Part shown: positions 1-12,440 of the stretch, one piece after another
How positions within the stretch are numbered: the stretch's first letter is position 1
Layout: each line of letters starts with the position of its first letter
From: Chamaea fasciata
Taxonomy: Eukaryota; Chordata; Aves; Passeriformes; Sylviidae
NCBI GenBank assembly: GCA_029207755.1
Contig: JARCOQ010000085.1
Span: forward strand, 62,001 to 126,000
Reading direction: 5' to 3'
Length of the DNA: 64,000 nt
The notes under the pieces: model-generated
What the model was told of the DNA's origin: nothing
Seen by the model: the letters and a program-made list of their open reading frames with translations, nothing else
The model's database searches: none
Position numbers and translations under genes: made by a program

Positions 1-475
1 CTAGGGCACAGCCAGGGCACCCCCAGGGACACCTAGGGGACAGACAGGGCGCCCCCAGGGACAGCCAGGGCACCCCCAGGGACACCTAGGGGACAGCCAG
101 GGCACTCAAGGGACAGCCAGGGCACCCCCAGGGACACCTAGGGGACAGCCAGGGCACCCCCAGGGACTGCCAGGTAACGCCCATGGACACCTAGGGGACA
201 GGCAGGGCACCCCCAGGGACAGCCAGCGCACCCCCAGGGACACCTAGGGGACAGCCAGGGCACTCCAGGAAGAGCCAAGGCAGCCCCAGGGACACCACGG
301 AGACCGCCAGGGCACCCCTAGGGACAGCCAGGGCACGCCAAGGGACACCTAGGGAACAGGCAGGGCAACCCCAGGGACACCAAGGGGACAGCCAGAGCAT
401 CACAAGGACAGCCACGGCACCCCAGGGACAGCCAGGGCACCCCCAGGGACACCTAGGGGACAGCCAGGGCACCCC
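1..475. repeat. Left terminal module, repeated at 63,526-64,000
   Basis: This stretch aligns without gaps to 63,526-64,000 at a constant offset of 63,525. Reading the two copies side by side I count seven mismatches in 475 bases. Shared rare words include the CAGGTAACGCCCATGG block near 171-185 and the CCAGGAAGAGCC block near 265. The first ~75 bases also match 42,556 and 55,655 onward. The module therefore belongs to a larger repeated segment cut by the window edge. Confidence 0.9.
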
Positions 476-1209
476 AGGGACAGCCAGGGCACCCTCAGGG
501 ACACCTAGGGGACAGCCAGGGCACCCCCAGGGTCACCTAGTGGACAGCCAGGGCACCCCCAGGGACAGCCAGGGCACCCACAGGGCACTCTCAGGGACAA
601 CCAGGGGATCCCCAGGGACACCTAGGGGACAGCCAGGGCACCCCCAGGGACACCAAGCGGACAGCCAGGGCACTCCAGGGACAGCCAAGTCACCCCCAGG
701 GCACCTTAGGGACACCCAGGGCACCCGCAGGGACACGTAGGGGACAGCCAGGGCACCCCAGGGACAGCCAGGGCACCACCAGAGACACCTATCGTACAGC
801 CAGGGCTCCCCCAAGGACACCTAGGGGACAGCCAAGGAACTCCAGTGACACCCTAGGTACCCGCAGGGACACCTAGGGGACGGCCAGGGCACCCCAAGGA
901 GAGCCAGGTTACCCTCAGGGACACCATAGGGACAGCCAGGGTACCCCAGGGACACCAAGGGGACAGCCAGGGCACCCTAGGGACAGCCAGGGCACCCCCA
1001 GGGACACCTCGGGGACAGGCAGGGCACCCCCAGGGACACCAATGGGGCAGCCAGGGCACTCCAGGGAAAGCCAGGGCACCCCCAGGGACACCTAGGGGAC
1101 AGGCAGGGCACCCCCAGGGACACCAAGGGGAAAGCCAGAGCACCCGGAGGACAGCCAGGGCACTTCAGGGACAGCCAGGGCACCTCCAGGGACAGCTAGG
1201 GGACAGCCA
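476..1209. repeat. Diverged monomeric array
   Basis: Ordinary a-b-c and b-c units with scattered substitutions. I recognised no long repeat partner elsewhere in the window. Reading frames of 66-96 codons on both strands here are repeat readings. Confidence 0.7.
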
Positions 1210-1530
1210 GGGTACTCCAGGGACAGCCAGGGCACCCCCAGGGACACCTAGGGTACAGCCAGCGTACCCCAGAGACACCTAGGGGACAGCCAGAGCACCC
1301 CAAGGACAGCCAGGGCACCACAGGGACAGCCAGGGCACCCCCAGGGACACCTAGGGGACAGCCAGCGTACCCCAGAGACACCTAGGGGACAGCCAGAGCA
1401 CCCCAAGGACAGCCAGGGCACCCCAGGGACAGCCAGGGCACCCCCAGGGACACCTAGGGGACAGCCAGCGTACCCCAGAGACACCTAGGGGACAGCCAGA
1501 GCACCCCAAGGACAGCCAGGGCACCCCAGG
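1210..1530. repeat. 103-bp tandem triplicate
   Basis: The rare word AGCGTACCCCAGAGACACC starts at 1,261, 1,364 and 1,467, an exact 103-bp period. Each copy continues with a block containing CCAGAGCACCCCAAGGACAGC. The 103-bp unit equals about ten of the ~10.3-bp sub-repeats, so it is a small local higher-order repeat. The third copy diverges near 1,530. Confidence 0.88.
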
Positions 1531-1599
1531 GACAGTCAGGGCACCCGAGGGACACCTGGGGATATCCAGGGCGCCCCAATGGACACCCTGGACACCCCC

Positions 1600-3540
1600 A
1601 GGGACACCTAGGGGACAGCCAAAGCACCCCAGGGACACCCAGGCACCCCCAGGGCACCCCAGGGACACGCAGGGAACCCCCAGGGCCACGTAGGGGACAG
1701 CCAGGGCACCCCCAAAGACAGCCAGGGCACCCCCAGGGCCCCCAGGGACACCCAGGGCACCCCAGGGGCACGGAGGGGACAGCCTGGGCACCCCCAGGGA
1801 CACCTAGGGGACAGCCAGGGCACCCCCAGGGACAGGCAGGGCCCCCCCAGGGCACCCCACGGACAGCCCGGGCACCCCAGGGACACCTAGGGCACAGCCA
1901 GGGAACGCTAGGGACAGCCAGGGCACCCCCAGGGACACCAAGGAGACAGGCAGGGCACCCCAAGGGACACCTAGGGGACAGCAAGGGCACCCCCAGGGAC
2001 ACCAAGGGGACAGCCAGGGCACTCCAGGGACAGCCAGGGCACCCACAGAGCGCCCCAGGGACACCCAGGGCACCCACAGGGACAACAATGGGACAGCCAG
2101 GGTACCCCCAGGGACACCTAGGGCACAGCCAGGGCACTCCAGGGACAGCCAGGGCACCCCCAGGGACACCTAGGGGACAGACAGTGCACCGCCAGGGACA
2201 TCTAGGGCACCTCCAGGGCACGCCCAGGGACACCTAAGGGACAGCCAGGCCACGCCCAGGGACACCTAGGGGACAGCCAGGGCACCGCCAGGGACACCAG
2301 GGCACCCCTAGGGACACCAAGGGGACAGCCAGGGCACCCCCAAGGACACCTAGGGGACAGACAGGGCACCCCCAGAGACATCTAGGGGACAGCCAGGGCA
2401 CCCTTGGGACAGCCAGGGCACCCCCAGAGACAGAAGGACACCCCCAGGGACACCTAGGGGACAGCCTGGGCACCCCAGGGACAGCCAGGGCACCCCCAGG
2501 GACACCTAGGGGACAGCCAGGGAACCCCAGTGACACCTAGGGGACCCCCAGCGACACCTAGGGGACAGTCAGGGCACTCCCAGGGACACCCTGGGCACCC
2601 CCAGGGACACCTAGGGGACAGCCAGGGCACCGCAAGGAGAGCCAGGGCACCCCCAGGGACACCTAAGGGACAGACACAGGACCCCAGGGACACCAAGGGG
2701 ACAGCCAGGGCATCCCCAGGGACACCTAGGAAACAGCCAGGGCACCCCAGGGACAGCCAGGGCACCCCCAGGGACACCAAAGAGACAGCCAGGGCACCGC
2801 ACAGTCACCTTGGGGACAGCCAGGGCACCCCCAGGGACACCCAGAGGACAGCCAGGGCACTCAAGGGACAGCCACGGCACCCCCAGAGCGCCCCAGGGAC
2901 ACCCAGGGCACCCACAGGGACACCAATGGGACAGCCAGGGTACCCCCAGGGACACCTAGGGCACAGCCAGGGCACTCCAGGGACAGCCAGGGCACCCCCA
3001 GGGACACCTAGGGGACAGACAGGGCACCCACAGGGACATCTAGGGCACCTCCAGGGCACGCCCAGAAACCCCTAAGGGACAGCCAGGCCACGCCCAGGGA
3101 CACCTAGGGGACAGCCAGGGCACCGCCAGGGACACCAGGGCACCCCTAGGGACACCAAGGGGACAGCCAGGGCACCCCCAGGGACACCTACGAGACAGCC
3201 AAGGCACTTCAGCGACAGCCAGGGCACCCCCAGGGACACCAAGGAGACAGTCATGGCACCCCAGGGACACCTAGGGGATAGCCAGGGCACCCCAGGGACA
3301 GCCAGGGCACCCCCAGGGACACCAAGGAGACAGCCAGGGCACCGCACGGACACCTAGGGGACAGCCAGGGCCCCCTAGGGACAGCCAGGGCTCCCCCAGG
3401 GACACCTAGAGGACAGGCAGGGCAGCTTGGGGACACAACGGGGACAGCCAGAGCACCCCAAGGACAGCCAGGGCACCCCCAGGGACACCAATGGGACAGC
3501 GAGGGCAACCCAAGGGACAAACAAGACACTCCGAGGGACA
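1600..3540. repeat. ~3.3-kb module family, copy 1 (partial)
   Basis: This segment resembles 13.5-14.7 kb, 16.6-18.8 kb and 52-53.8 kb. Repeat-frame anchors at 1,804 match 13,479, those at 2,454 match 14,400, those at 2,611 match 53,338 and those at 3,040 match 18,250. Distinctive markers are the AGACAGAAGGACACC block near 2,432, the AGACACAGGACCCC block near 2,671 and the GGAAACAGCC block near 2,729. Edges are approximate because neighbours use the same sub-repeats. Confidence 0.7.
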
Positions 3541-6500
3541 CCTAGGGGACAGCCAGGGCACCCCCAGGGACACCTAGGGGACAGCTAGGGAACCACAGGG
3601 ACACCTCGGGCACCTCCAGGGACACCTAGGGGACCTCCAGGGCACCCGCAGGGACACCTAGGGGACAGCCAGGGCACCCCCAGGGACCCCTAGGGGACAG
3701 CCAGAGCACCCCAAGGACAGCCAGGGCACTCCAGGGACAGCCAGAGCACCCCAGGGGCACTTAGGGGACAGCCAGTGCACCCCAGAGACACCTAGGGGAC
3801 AGCCAGAGCACCCCAAGGACAGCCAGGGCACCCTAGGGACAGCCAGGGCCCCCTCAGGGACACCTAGGGGACCTCCAGGGCACCCCCAGGGACACCTTGG
3901 AGACAGGCAGGGCACCCCAGGGACACCTAGGTTACAGGCAGGGCACCCCAGGGACACCAAGGGGACAGCCAGGGTACCCCCAGGGACACCTAGGGGACAG
4001 CCAGGGCATCCCCAGGGAAAGCCAGGGCACCCCCAGGGACACCAAGGGGACAGCCAGGGCACCCCCAGAGACACCGAGGGCACAACCAGGACACCCTAGG
4101 GACAGCCAAGGCACCCCCTGGGACACCTACGGGACAGGCAGGGCACACACAGGGTCACCAAGGGGACAGCCATGGCACTCCAGGGACACCCAGGGCACCC
4201 CCAGGGACACCTAGGAGACAGCCAGGGCCCCCCCAGGGACACCTAGGGGACAGCCATGGCACTCCAGGGACACCCAGGGCAGCCCCAGGGACACCTAGGG
4301 GACAGCCAGGGCACCCGCAGGTACACCCAGGGCACCCCCAGGAACACCTAGGGGACAGCCAGGGCACCCCAGGGACACCCAGGGCACCCCCAGGGTCACC
4401 TAGGGGACAGGCAGGGCACTCTAGGGACAGCCAGGGCACCCCCAGAGACCCCGAGGGCAACCCCAGGGCACCCTAGGGACAGACAAGGCACCCCCAGGGA
4501 CAGCCAGGGGACAGGCAGGGCACCCCCAGGGACACCTAGGGGACAGACAGGGAACCCCAGGGACAGCCAGGGCACCCCCAGGGACACTTAGGGGACAGCC
4601 AGGGCACCCCCAGGGACTCGTTTGGGACAGGCAGGGCACCCCAGGGATACCCAGGGCACCCCCTGGGACACCTAGGGGACAGCCAGGGCACTCCAGGGAC
4701 AGCCGGGGCACCCCCAGGAACACCTAGGAGACAGCCAAGGCACCCCCAGGGACAGCCAGGGAACCCCCAGGGCACCCCAGGGACACCCAGGGCACCCACA
4801 GGGACACCAAGGGGACAGCCAGGGCACTCCCAGGGACACCTAGGGGACAGCCAGGGCACTCCAGGGACACGCGGGGCACCCCGAGGGACATCTAGAGGAC
4901 CTCCAGTGCACCCCCAGGGACACCTAGAGGACCTCCAGGGCACCCCCAGGGACAGCCAGGGCACTCCCAGGGACACCTAGGGGACAAACCAGGGCACCCC
5001 AGGGACAGCCAGGGCAACCCCAGAAACACCTAGGAGACAGAAAGGGCACCCCAGGGACACCTAGGGGACAGCCAGGGCACCCTAGGGACAGCCAGGGCTC
5101 CCCCAGGGACACCTAGGGGACAGCCAGAGCACCCCAAGGACAGCCAGGGCACCCCCAGGGACACCTAGGGGACAGCCAGGGCACCCCCAGGGACACCTAG
5201 GGGACAGCCAGGGCACCCCCAGGGACACCTAGGGGACAGCCGGGGAATCCCAGGGACACCCAGGGCACCCCCAGGGACACCTAGGGGACAGCCAAGGCAC
5301 CCCCAGGGACACCCTGGGCACCCCCAGGGACACCTAGGGGACAGCAAGGGCCCCCCCAGGGACACCTAGGGGACAGCCAGGGCACCCTAGGGACACCAAG
5401 GGCACCCCAAGGGACACGTAGGGGACAGCCAGGGCACCGTAGGGACAGCCCGGGCACCCCCAGGGACACATAGGGCACAGCCAGGGCACACTAGGGACAG
5501 CCAGGGCAACCCCAGGGACATGCAGGGCACAGCCAGGGTAAACTAGGGAGAGCCAGGGCACGCCAGGGACAGCCAGGGCACCCCCAGGGACACCTAGGGG
5601 ATAGCCAGGGCCCCCCCAGGGACACCTAGGGGACAGCCAGGGAACCCCAGGGAAAGCCAGGGCACACCCAGAAACACCTACGGGACAGCAAGGGCACCCT
5701 AGGGACAGCCAGGGCACCCCCAGAGACACCGAGGGCACATCCAGGGCACCCTAGGGACAGCCAGGGCACCCCCAGGGACACCTAGGGCACAGCCAGGGCA
5801 CCCCAGGGACACCCAGGGCACCCACAGGGACACCAAGTGGACAGCCAGGGCACTCCAGGGACAGCCAGGGCACCCCCAGGGACACCTAGGGTACAGACAG
5901 GGCACCGCCAGGGACATCTAGGTGACCTCCAGGGCACGCCCAGGGACACCTAAGGGAGAGCCAGGACACGCCCAGGGACACCTAGAGGACAGCCAGGGAA
6001 CCCTAGGGACAGCCCGGGCACCCCAGGGACAACTAGCGGACATCTTGGGCACCATAGGGACAGCCAGGGCACCCCCAGGGACACAAGGGCACCCCCAGGG
6101 ACACCAAGGGGACAGCCAGGGCACCCCAGAGACAGCCAGGGCACCCCCAGGGACACCTAGGGGACAGCCAGGGCAGCCTAGGGACAGCCAGGGCAACACC
6201 AGGGCACCCCAGGGACGGCCAGGACACCCTCAGGGACACCTAGGGACAGCCAGGAAACCCCAGGGACAGCCAGGGCAACCCCAGGGACACTTAGGAGATA
6301 GCAAGGGCACCCCAGGGACACCTAGGGGACAGGCAGGGCACCCCCAGGGACACCAAAGGGACAACCAGAGCAACCCAAGGACAGCCAGGGCACCCCCAGG
6401 GACACCTAGGGGACAGCAAGGGCAGCCCAGGGACACCTAGGGGACAGCAAGGGCCCCACCAGGGACACCTAGGGGACAGCCAGGGCACCCCCAGGGACAC

Positions 6501-7184
6501 CCTGAGCACCCCCAGGAACACCTAGGGGACACCCTGGGCACTCCCAGGGACACCCAGGGCACCCCCAGGGACACCTAGGGGACAGTCAGGGCACCCCAGG
6601 GACACCCAGGGCACCCCTAGGGACACCAATGTGACAGCCAGGGCAATCCAAGGGACAAACAAGGCACTCCCAGGGACACCTAGGGGACCTCCAGGGCACC
6701 CGCAGGGACACCTAGGGGACAGCAAGGGCACCCCCAGGGACACCTAGGGGACAGCTAGGAAACCACAGGGACACTCCGGGCACCCCCAGGGACACCTTTG
6801 GGACAGCCAGGGCACCCTCAGAAACAGCCAGGGCACCCCCAGGGCACCCCAGGCACACCCAGGGAACCCACAGGGACACGTAGGGGAGAGGCAGGACACC
6901 CCCAGGGTCAGCGAGGGAACCCCCAGGGACGCCTAGAGGACAGCAAGGGCACCCCCAGGGACCCCTAGGGGACAGCCAGGGCACCCTAGGGACAGCCAGG
7001 GCTCCCCCAGGGACACCTAGGGGACAGGTAGGGCACCCCCAGGGACACCAAGGGGACAGCCAGAGCACCCCAGGGACAGCCAGGGCAACCCCAGGGACAC
7101 CTAGGGGACAGCCAGGGCACCCCCGGGACACCCAGGGCACCCCCAGGGACACCAATGGGACAGCCAAAGTACCCCCAGGGACAC
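3541..7184. repeat. Diverged array with short mosaic matches
   Basis: Monomeric a-b-c array without a clear long tandem period. Short blocks recur elsewhere. For example, the block with AAGGGACAAACAAGGCACTCC near 6,650 recurs near 12,690, 15,500 and 28,150. This suggests mosaic exchange rather than a clean higher-order repeat. No open frame here is better than a repeat reading. Confidence 0.65.
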
Positions 7185-9502
7185 CTAGGGGACAGCCAGG
7201 GCACCCCCAGGGACAGCCAGGGCACCCCCAGGGCACCCCAGGGACAGCCAGGGCACCCCAGGGACACTTAGGGCACAGCCAGGGCACCCTAGGGACAGCC
7301 AGGGCACCCCCATGGCACTCCAGGGACAGCCAGGGCACCCCCAGGGACACCTAGGGCACAGCCAGGGCACCCCCAGGGACACCTAGGGGAACGGCAGGGA
7401 ACCAACAGGGACAGCCAGGGCTCCCCCAGGGACAGCCAGGGCACCCCCAGGGCGCCCTAGGGACACCCAGGGCACCCACAGGAACACCAAGCGGACAAAC
7501 AGGGTACTCCCAGGGACACCTAGGGCACAGCCAGCGCACTGCAGGGACAGCCAGGGCACCCCCAGGGACACCTAGGGGACAGCCAGGGAACCCCAGTGAC
7601 ACCCAGGGGACCCCCAGCGACACCAAGGGGACAGCCGGGGCACCCCAGGGACACCCAGGGCACCCCCAGGGACACCTAGGGGACAGTCAGGGCACCGCAG
7701 GGGAACCCAGGGCACCCCCAGGGACACCTAGGGGACAGCCAGGGCACCCTAGGGACAGCCAAGGCACCCCCAGGGACACCTAGGGGACAGGCAGAGCACC
7801 CCCAGGGACACCTAGGGGAGAGCCAGGGCACTCCAGGGACAGCCAGGGCAAACCCAGGGACACGAAGGGGACACCCAGGGCACCCTAGGGACAGCCAGGG
7901 AACCCCCAGGGACAGCCAGGGCACCCCCAGGGCGTCGCAGGGACACCCAGGGCACCCAAAGGGAGACCAAGGGGACAGCCAGGGTACCCACAGGGACACC
8001 TAGGGGACAGCCAGGGCACTCCAGGGACAGCCAGGGCACCCCCAGGGACACCTAGGGGACAGACGGGGCACCCCCAGGGACATCTAGGTGACCTCCAGGG
8101 CACGCCCAGGGACACCTTGGGGACAGCCAGGACACCCTCGGGAAAGCCCGGGCACCCCCAGGGACACCTAGGGGACAGCCAGGGCACCCTAGGGACACCC
8201 AGGGCACCCCCAGGGACACAAGGGCACCCCCAGGGACACCTAGGGGACAGCCAGGGAACCCCCAGGGACACCTAGGGGTCAGGCAGGGCACCCCAGGGAC
8301 ACCCAGGGCACCCCCAGGGACACCTAGGGGACAGCCAGGGAACCCCAGTGATTCCAGGGGACCCCAAGCGACACCTAGAGGACAGTCAGGGCACTCCCAG
8401 GGACACCCTGGGCAACCCCAGGGACATCTAGAGGACGTCCAGGGCACCCCCAGGGACAGCCAGGGCACCCCCAGGGACACCAAGGGGACAGCCAGGGCAC
8501 CCCAGGGACACCCAGGGAACCCCCAGGGACACCTAGGGGACAGCCAGGGCACCGCGAGGAGAGCCAGGGCACCCCCAAGGACACCTAAGGGACAGCCACG
8601 GTACCCCAGGGACACCAAGGAGACAGCCAGGGTACCCCCAGGGACACCAAGGGGACAGCCAGGGCACCCCAGGGACAGCCAGGGCACCCCCAGGGACACC
8701 AATGAGACAGCCAGGGCACCCCAGGGACACCTAGGGGACAGCCAGGGCACCCCAGGGACAGCCAGGGCTCCCCCAGGGACAACTAGGGGACAGGAAGGGC
8801 ACCCCCAGGGACAGCCAGGGCACCCCCAGGGCGCCCCAGGGACACCCCGGGCACCCCCAGGGACACAAGGGCACCCCCAGGGACACCTAGGGGATTGCCA
8901 GGGAACCCTAGGGACAGCCAGGGCACCCACTGGGCACCCCAGGGACGGTCAGGGCCCAATCAGGGACACCTAGGGGACAGCCAGGGCACCCCAGGGACAG
9001 AAAGGGCACCTCCAGGGACATCTAGGGAATAGGCAGGGCACCCCCAGGGACACCTAGGGGACAACCAGGGAACCCCTAGGGACACCTTGGGGTCAGGCAG
9101 GGCACCCCAGGGACACCCAGGGCACCCCCAGGGACACCTAGGGGACAGCCAGGGCACCCCCAGGGACACCTAGGGGACAGCCAGGGAACCCCAGTGATAC
9201 CAGGGGACCCCAAGCGACACCTAGAGGACAGTCAGGGCACTCCCAGGGACACCAAGGGGACAGCCAGGGCACCCCAGGTACAGCCAGGGCACCCCCAGGG
9301 ACACCTAGGGGACAGCCAGGGCACAGCGAGGAGAGCCAGGGCACCCCCAAGGACACCTAAGGGACAGCCACGGTACCCCAGGGACACCAAGGGGACAACC
9401 AGGGCACCCCCAGCGACACCAAGGGGACAGCCAGGGCACCACAGGGACTGCCAGGGCACCCCCAGGGACACCAAGGAGACAGCCAGGGCACCCCAGGGAC
9501 AC
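7185..9502. repeat. ~2.33-kb higher-order repeat, copy 1
   Basis: Anchors at 7,185, 7,351, 7,676, 7,812 and 8,052 recur at 9,503, 9,669, 10,027, 10,163 and 10,403. The offset is 2,318 and then 2,351, a change of about one 32-bp unit. Near 8,340-8,800 and again near 9,177-9,680 this copy carries an internal partial duplication sharing the CCCCAGTGAT and CCAAGCGACACC markers. Confidence 0.8.
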
Positions 9503-11450
9503 CTAGGGGACAGCCAGGGCACCCCCAGAGACAGCCAGGGCACCCCCAGGGCACCCCAGGGACCGCCAGGGAACCCCAGGGACACTTAGGGCACAGCCAG
9601 GGCACCCTAGGGACAGCCAGGGCACCCCCAGGGCACTCCAGGGACAGCCAGGGCACCCCCAGGGACACCTAGGGCACAGCCAGGGCACCCCCAGGGACTC
9701 CTAGGGGACAGGCAGGGCACCCACAGGGACAGCCAGGGCACCCCCAGGGACAGCCAGGGCACCCCCAGGGCGCCCTAGGGACACCCAGGGCACCCACAGG
9801 AACACCAAGCGGACAAACAGGGTACCCCCAGGGACACCTAGGGCACAGCCAGGGCACCCCCAGGGACACCTAGGGGACAGCCAGGGAACCCCAGTGACAC
9901 CCAGGGGACCCCCAGCGACACCTAGGGGACAGTCAGGACACTCCCAGGGACACCCAGGGCACCCCCAGGGACACCTAGGGGACAGCCGGGGCACCCCAGG
10001 GACACCCAGGGCACCTCCAGGGACACCTAGGGGACAGTCAGGGCACCGCAGGGGAACGCAGGGCACCCCCAGGGACACCTAGGGGACAGCCAGGGCACCC
10101 TAGGGACAGCCAGGGCACCCCCAGGGACACCTAGGAGACAGGCAGAGCACCCCCAGGGACACCTAGGGGACAGCCAGGGCACTCCAGGGACAGCCAGGGC
10201 AACCCCAGGGACACGAAGGGGACAACCGGGGCACCCTAGGGACAGCCAGGGAACCCCCAGGGACAGCCAGGGCACCCCCAAGGCGTCGCAGGGACACCCA
10301 GGGCACCCAAAGGGAGACCAAGGGGACAGCCAGGGTACCCACAGGGACACCTAGGGGACAGCCAGGGCACTCCAGGGACAGCCAGGGCACCCCCAGGGAC
10401 ACCTAGGGGACAGACAGGGCACCCCCAGGGACATCTAGGTGACCTCCAGGGCACGCCCAGGGACACCTAAGGGACAGCCAGGGCACGCCCAGGGACACCT
10501 TGGGGACAGCCAGGACACCCTCGGGAAAGCCCGGGCACCCCCAGGGACACCTAGGGGACAGCCAGGGCACCCTAGGGACACCCAGGGCACCCCCAGCGAC
10601 ACAAGGGCACCCCCAGGGACACCTAGGGGACAGCCAGGGCACCCCAGGGACAGCCAGGGCACCCCCAGGGACACCTAGGGGAATGCCAGGGAACCCTAGG
10701 GACAGCCAGGGCACCCCCTGGGCACCCCAGGGACGGTCACGGCACTCTCAGGGACACCTAGGGGACAGCCAGGGCACCCCAGGGACAGAAAGGGCACCTC
10801 CAGGGACACCTAGGGGACAACCAGGGAACCCCCAGGGACACCTAGGGGACAACCAGGGAACCCCCAGGGACACCTAGGGGTCAGGCAGGGAACCCCAGTG
10901 ATACCAGGGGACCCCAAGCGACACCTAGAGGACAGTCAGGGCACTCTCTGTGACACCCTGGGTAACCCCAGGCACATCTAGAGGACGTCCAGGGCACCCG
11001 CAGGGACACCAAGGGGACAGCCAGGGCACCCCAGGGACAGCCAGGGCACCCCCAGGGACACCTAGGGGACAGCTAGGGCACCGCGAGGAGAGCCAGGGCA
11101 CCCCCAAGGACACCTAAGGGACAGCCACGGTACCCCAGGGACACCAAGGGGACAGCCAGGGTACCCCCAGGGACACCAAGGGGACAGCCAGGGCACCCCA
11201 GGGACAGCCAGGGCACCCCCAGGGACACCAAGGAGACAGCCAGGGCGCCCCAGGGACAGCCAGGGCACCCCCAGGGACACCTAGGGGACAGCCAGAGAAC
11301 CCCAGTGATACCAGGGGACCCCAAGTGACACCTAGAGGACAGTCAGGGCACTCCCAGGGACACCAAGGGGACAGCCAGGGCACCCCAAGGACAGCCAGGG
11401 CACCCACAGGGACACTGACGGGACAGCCAGGGAACCCCAGGGACACCTAG
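9503..11450. repeat. ~2.33-kb higher-order repeat, copy 2
   Basis: Second copy of the 7,185 module. Beyond 10,880 the offset grows to about 2,550 (8,375 matches 10,925), then shifts again, showing internal indels. A ~0.6-kb part of this copy (about 10,090-10,690) recurs at 14,635-15,235 with a constant offset of 4,542, so the family was also copied into the 3.3-kb region. Confidence 0.78.
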
Positions 11451-11489
11451 GGCACAGCCAGGGCATTCTTGGGACAGCCAGGGCACCCC

Positions 11490-11740
11490 CAGGGACACCT
11501 AGGGGACAGCCACGGTACTCCCGGGACAGACAGGGCACCCCAGCGCACCCCCAGGAACACCTAGGGGACAGACAAGGCAGCCCCAGGGACAGCCAGGGCA
11601 CCCCCAGGGACACCTAGGGGACAGCCAGGGCACCTTCAGGGACACCTAGGGGACAGGCAGGGTACCACAGGGACACCTAGGGGACAGCACGGGCACCCCC
11701 AGGACACCTAGTGGACTGCCAGGGCACTCGCAGGGACACC
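11490..11740. repeat. Dispersed ~250-bp module, copy 1 of 3
   Basis: The block running through CCAGCGCACCCCCAGGAACAC, AGGCAGGGTACCACAGG, GGACAGCACGGGCACC and AGTGGACTGCCAGGGC recurs in the same order at about 49,300-49,570 and 61,980-62,245. The two distal copies lie inside the ~9.3-kb duplicated segment. This one is about 37.8 kb away from the nearest of them. Confidence 0.8.
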
Positions 11741-12440
11741 TAGGGGACAGCAAGGGCACCCCAGGGACACCTAGAGGACAACCAGGGCACCCAAGGGACA
11801 GCCAGGGCTCCCCCAGGGACACTTAGGGGACAGCCAGGGCACCCCCAGGGACACCTAGGGGACAGGCAGGGCACTCCCAGGGACACCCTGGGCACCCTCA
11901 GGGACACCTAGGGGACAGTCATGGTACCCCAGGGACCACTAGGGGACACCCTGGGCACTCCCAGAGACACCGAGGGGACCCCAAGGGACACCTAGGGGAC
12001 AGCCAGGGCACCCCCAGGGACAGCCAGGGCACCCCCAGGAACACCGAAGGGACAGTCAAGGCAGCCCTAGGGACAGCCAGGGCACCACCAGGGCACCTTA
12101 GGGACACCCAGGGCACCCCTAGGGACACCTAGGGCACAGCCAGGGCACCCCAGGGACACCCAGGGCACCCCCAGGACACCTAGGGCACAGCCAGGGCACC
12201 CCAGGGACAGCCATAGCACCCCCAGGGGCACCAAGGGGACACCCAGGGTACCTCCAGGGACACCTAGGGGACAGCCAGGGCACTGCAGCGACCGCCAGGG
12301 CACTCCCAGGGACAGTCAGGGCGCCCTCAGGGACACCTACAGACAGCCAGGGCACCCCAGGGACAGCCAGGGCTCCCCCAGGGACACCTAGGGCACAGCC
12401 AGGGCACCCCAGGGACAGCCAGGGCTCCCCCAGGGACACT
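11741..12440. repeat. Diverged array segment
   Basis: Ordinary repeat units with many b-c pairs and no long partner recognised. It includes the single CCACTAGGGGACAC variant at 11,936-11,949, discussed under findings. Confidence 0.6.

Noticed and set aside
1454..2233. 259-codon minus-strand frame as a cysteine-rich secreted protein
   Set aside because: The Cys, Pro and Trp content comes from reading TGTCCC, CCCTGG and TGCCC of the unit. There is no signal peptide or conserved architecture.
2530..3075. 181-codon plus-strand frame as a collagen-like or proline-rich protein
   Set aside because: The Gly-Thr-Pro-Arg and Gly-Gln-Pro-Gly pattern is the repeat read in another frame. There is no Gly-X-Y register kept over length.
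8052..8930. Longest open frame, 292 codons on the minus strand
   Set aside because: It translates the repeat without domain structure, starts at a chance ATG and ends at the repeat's own TAG. Copies elsewhere do not keep the frame.
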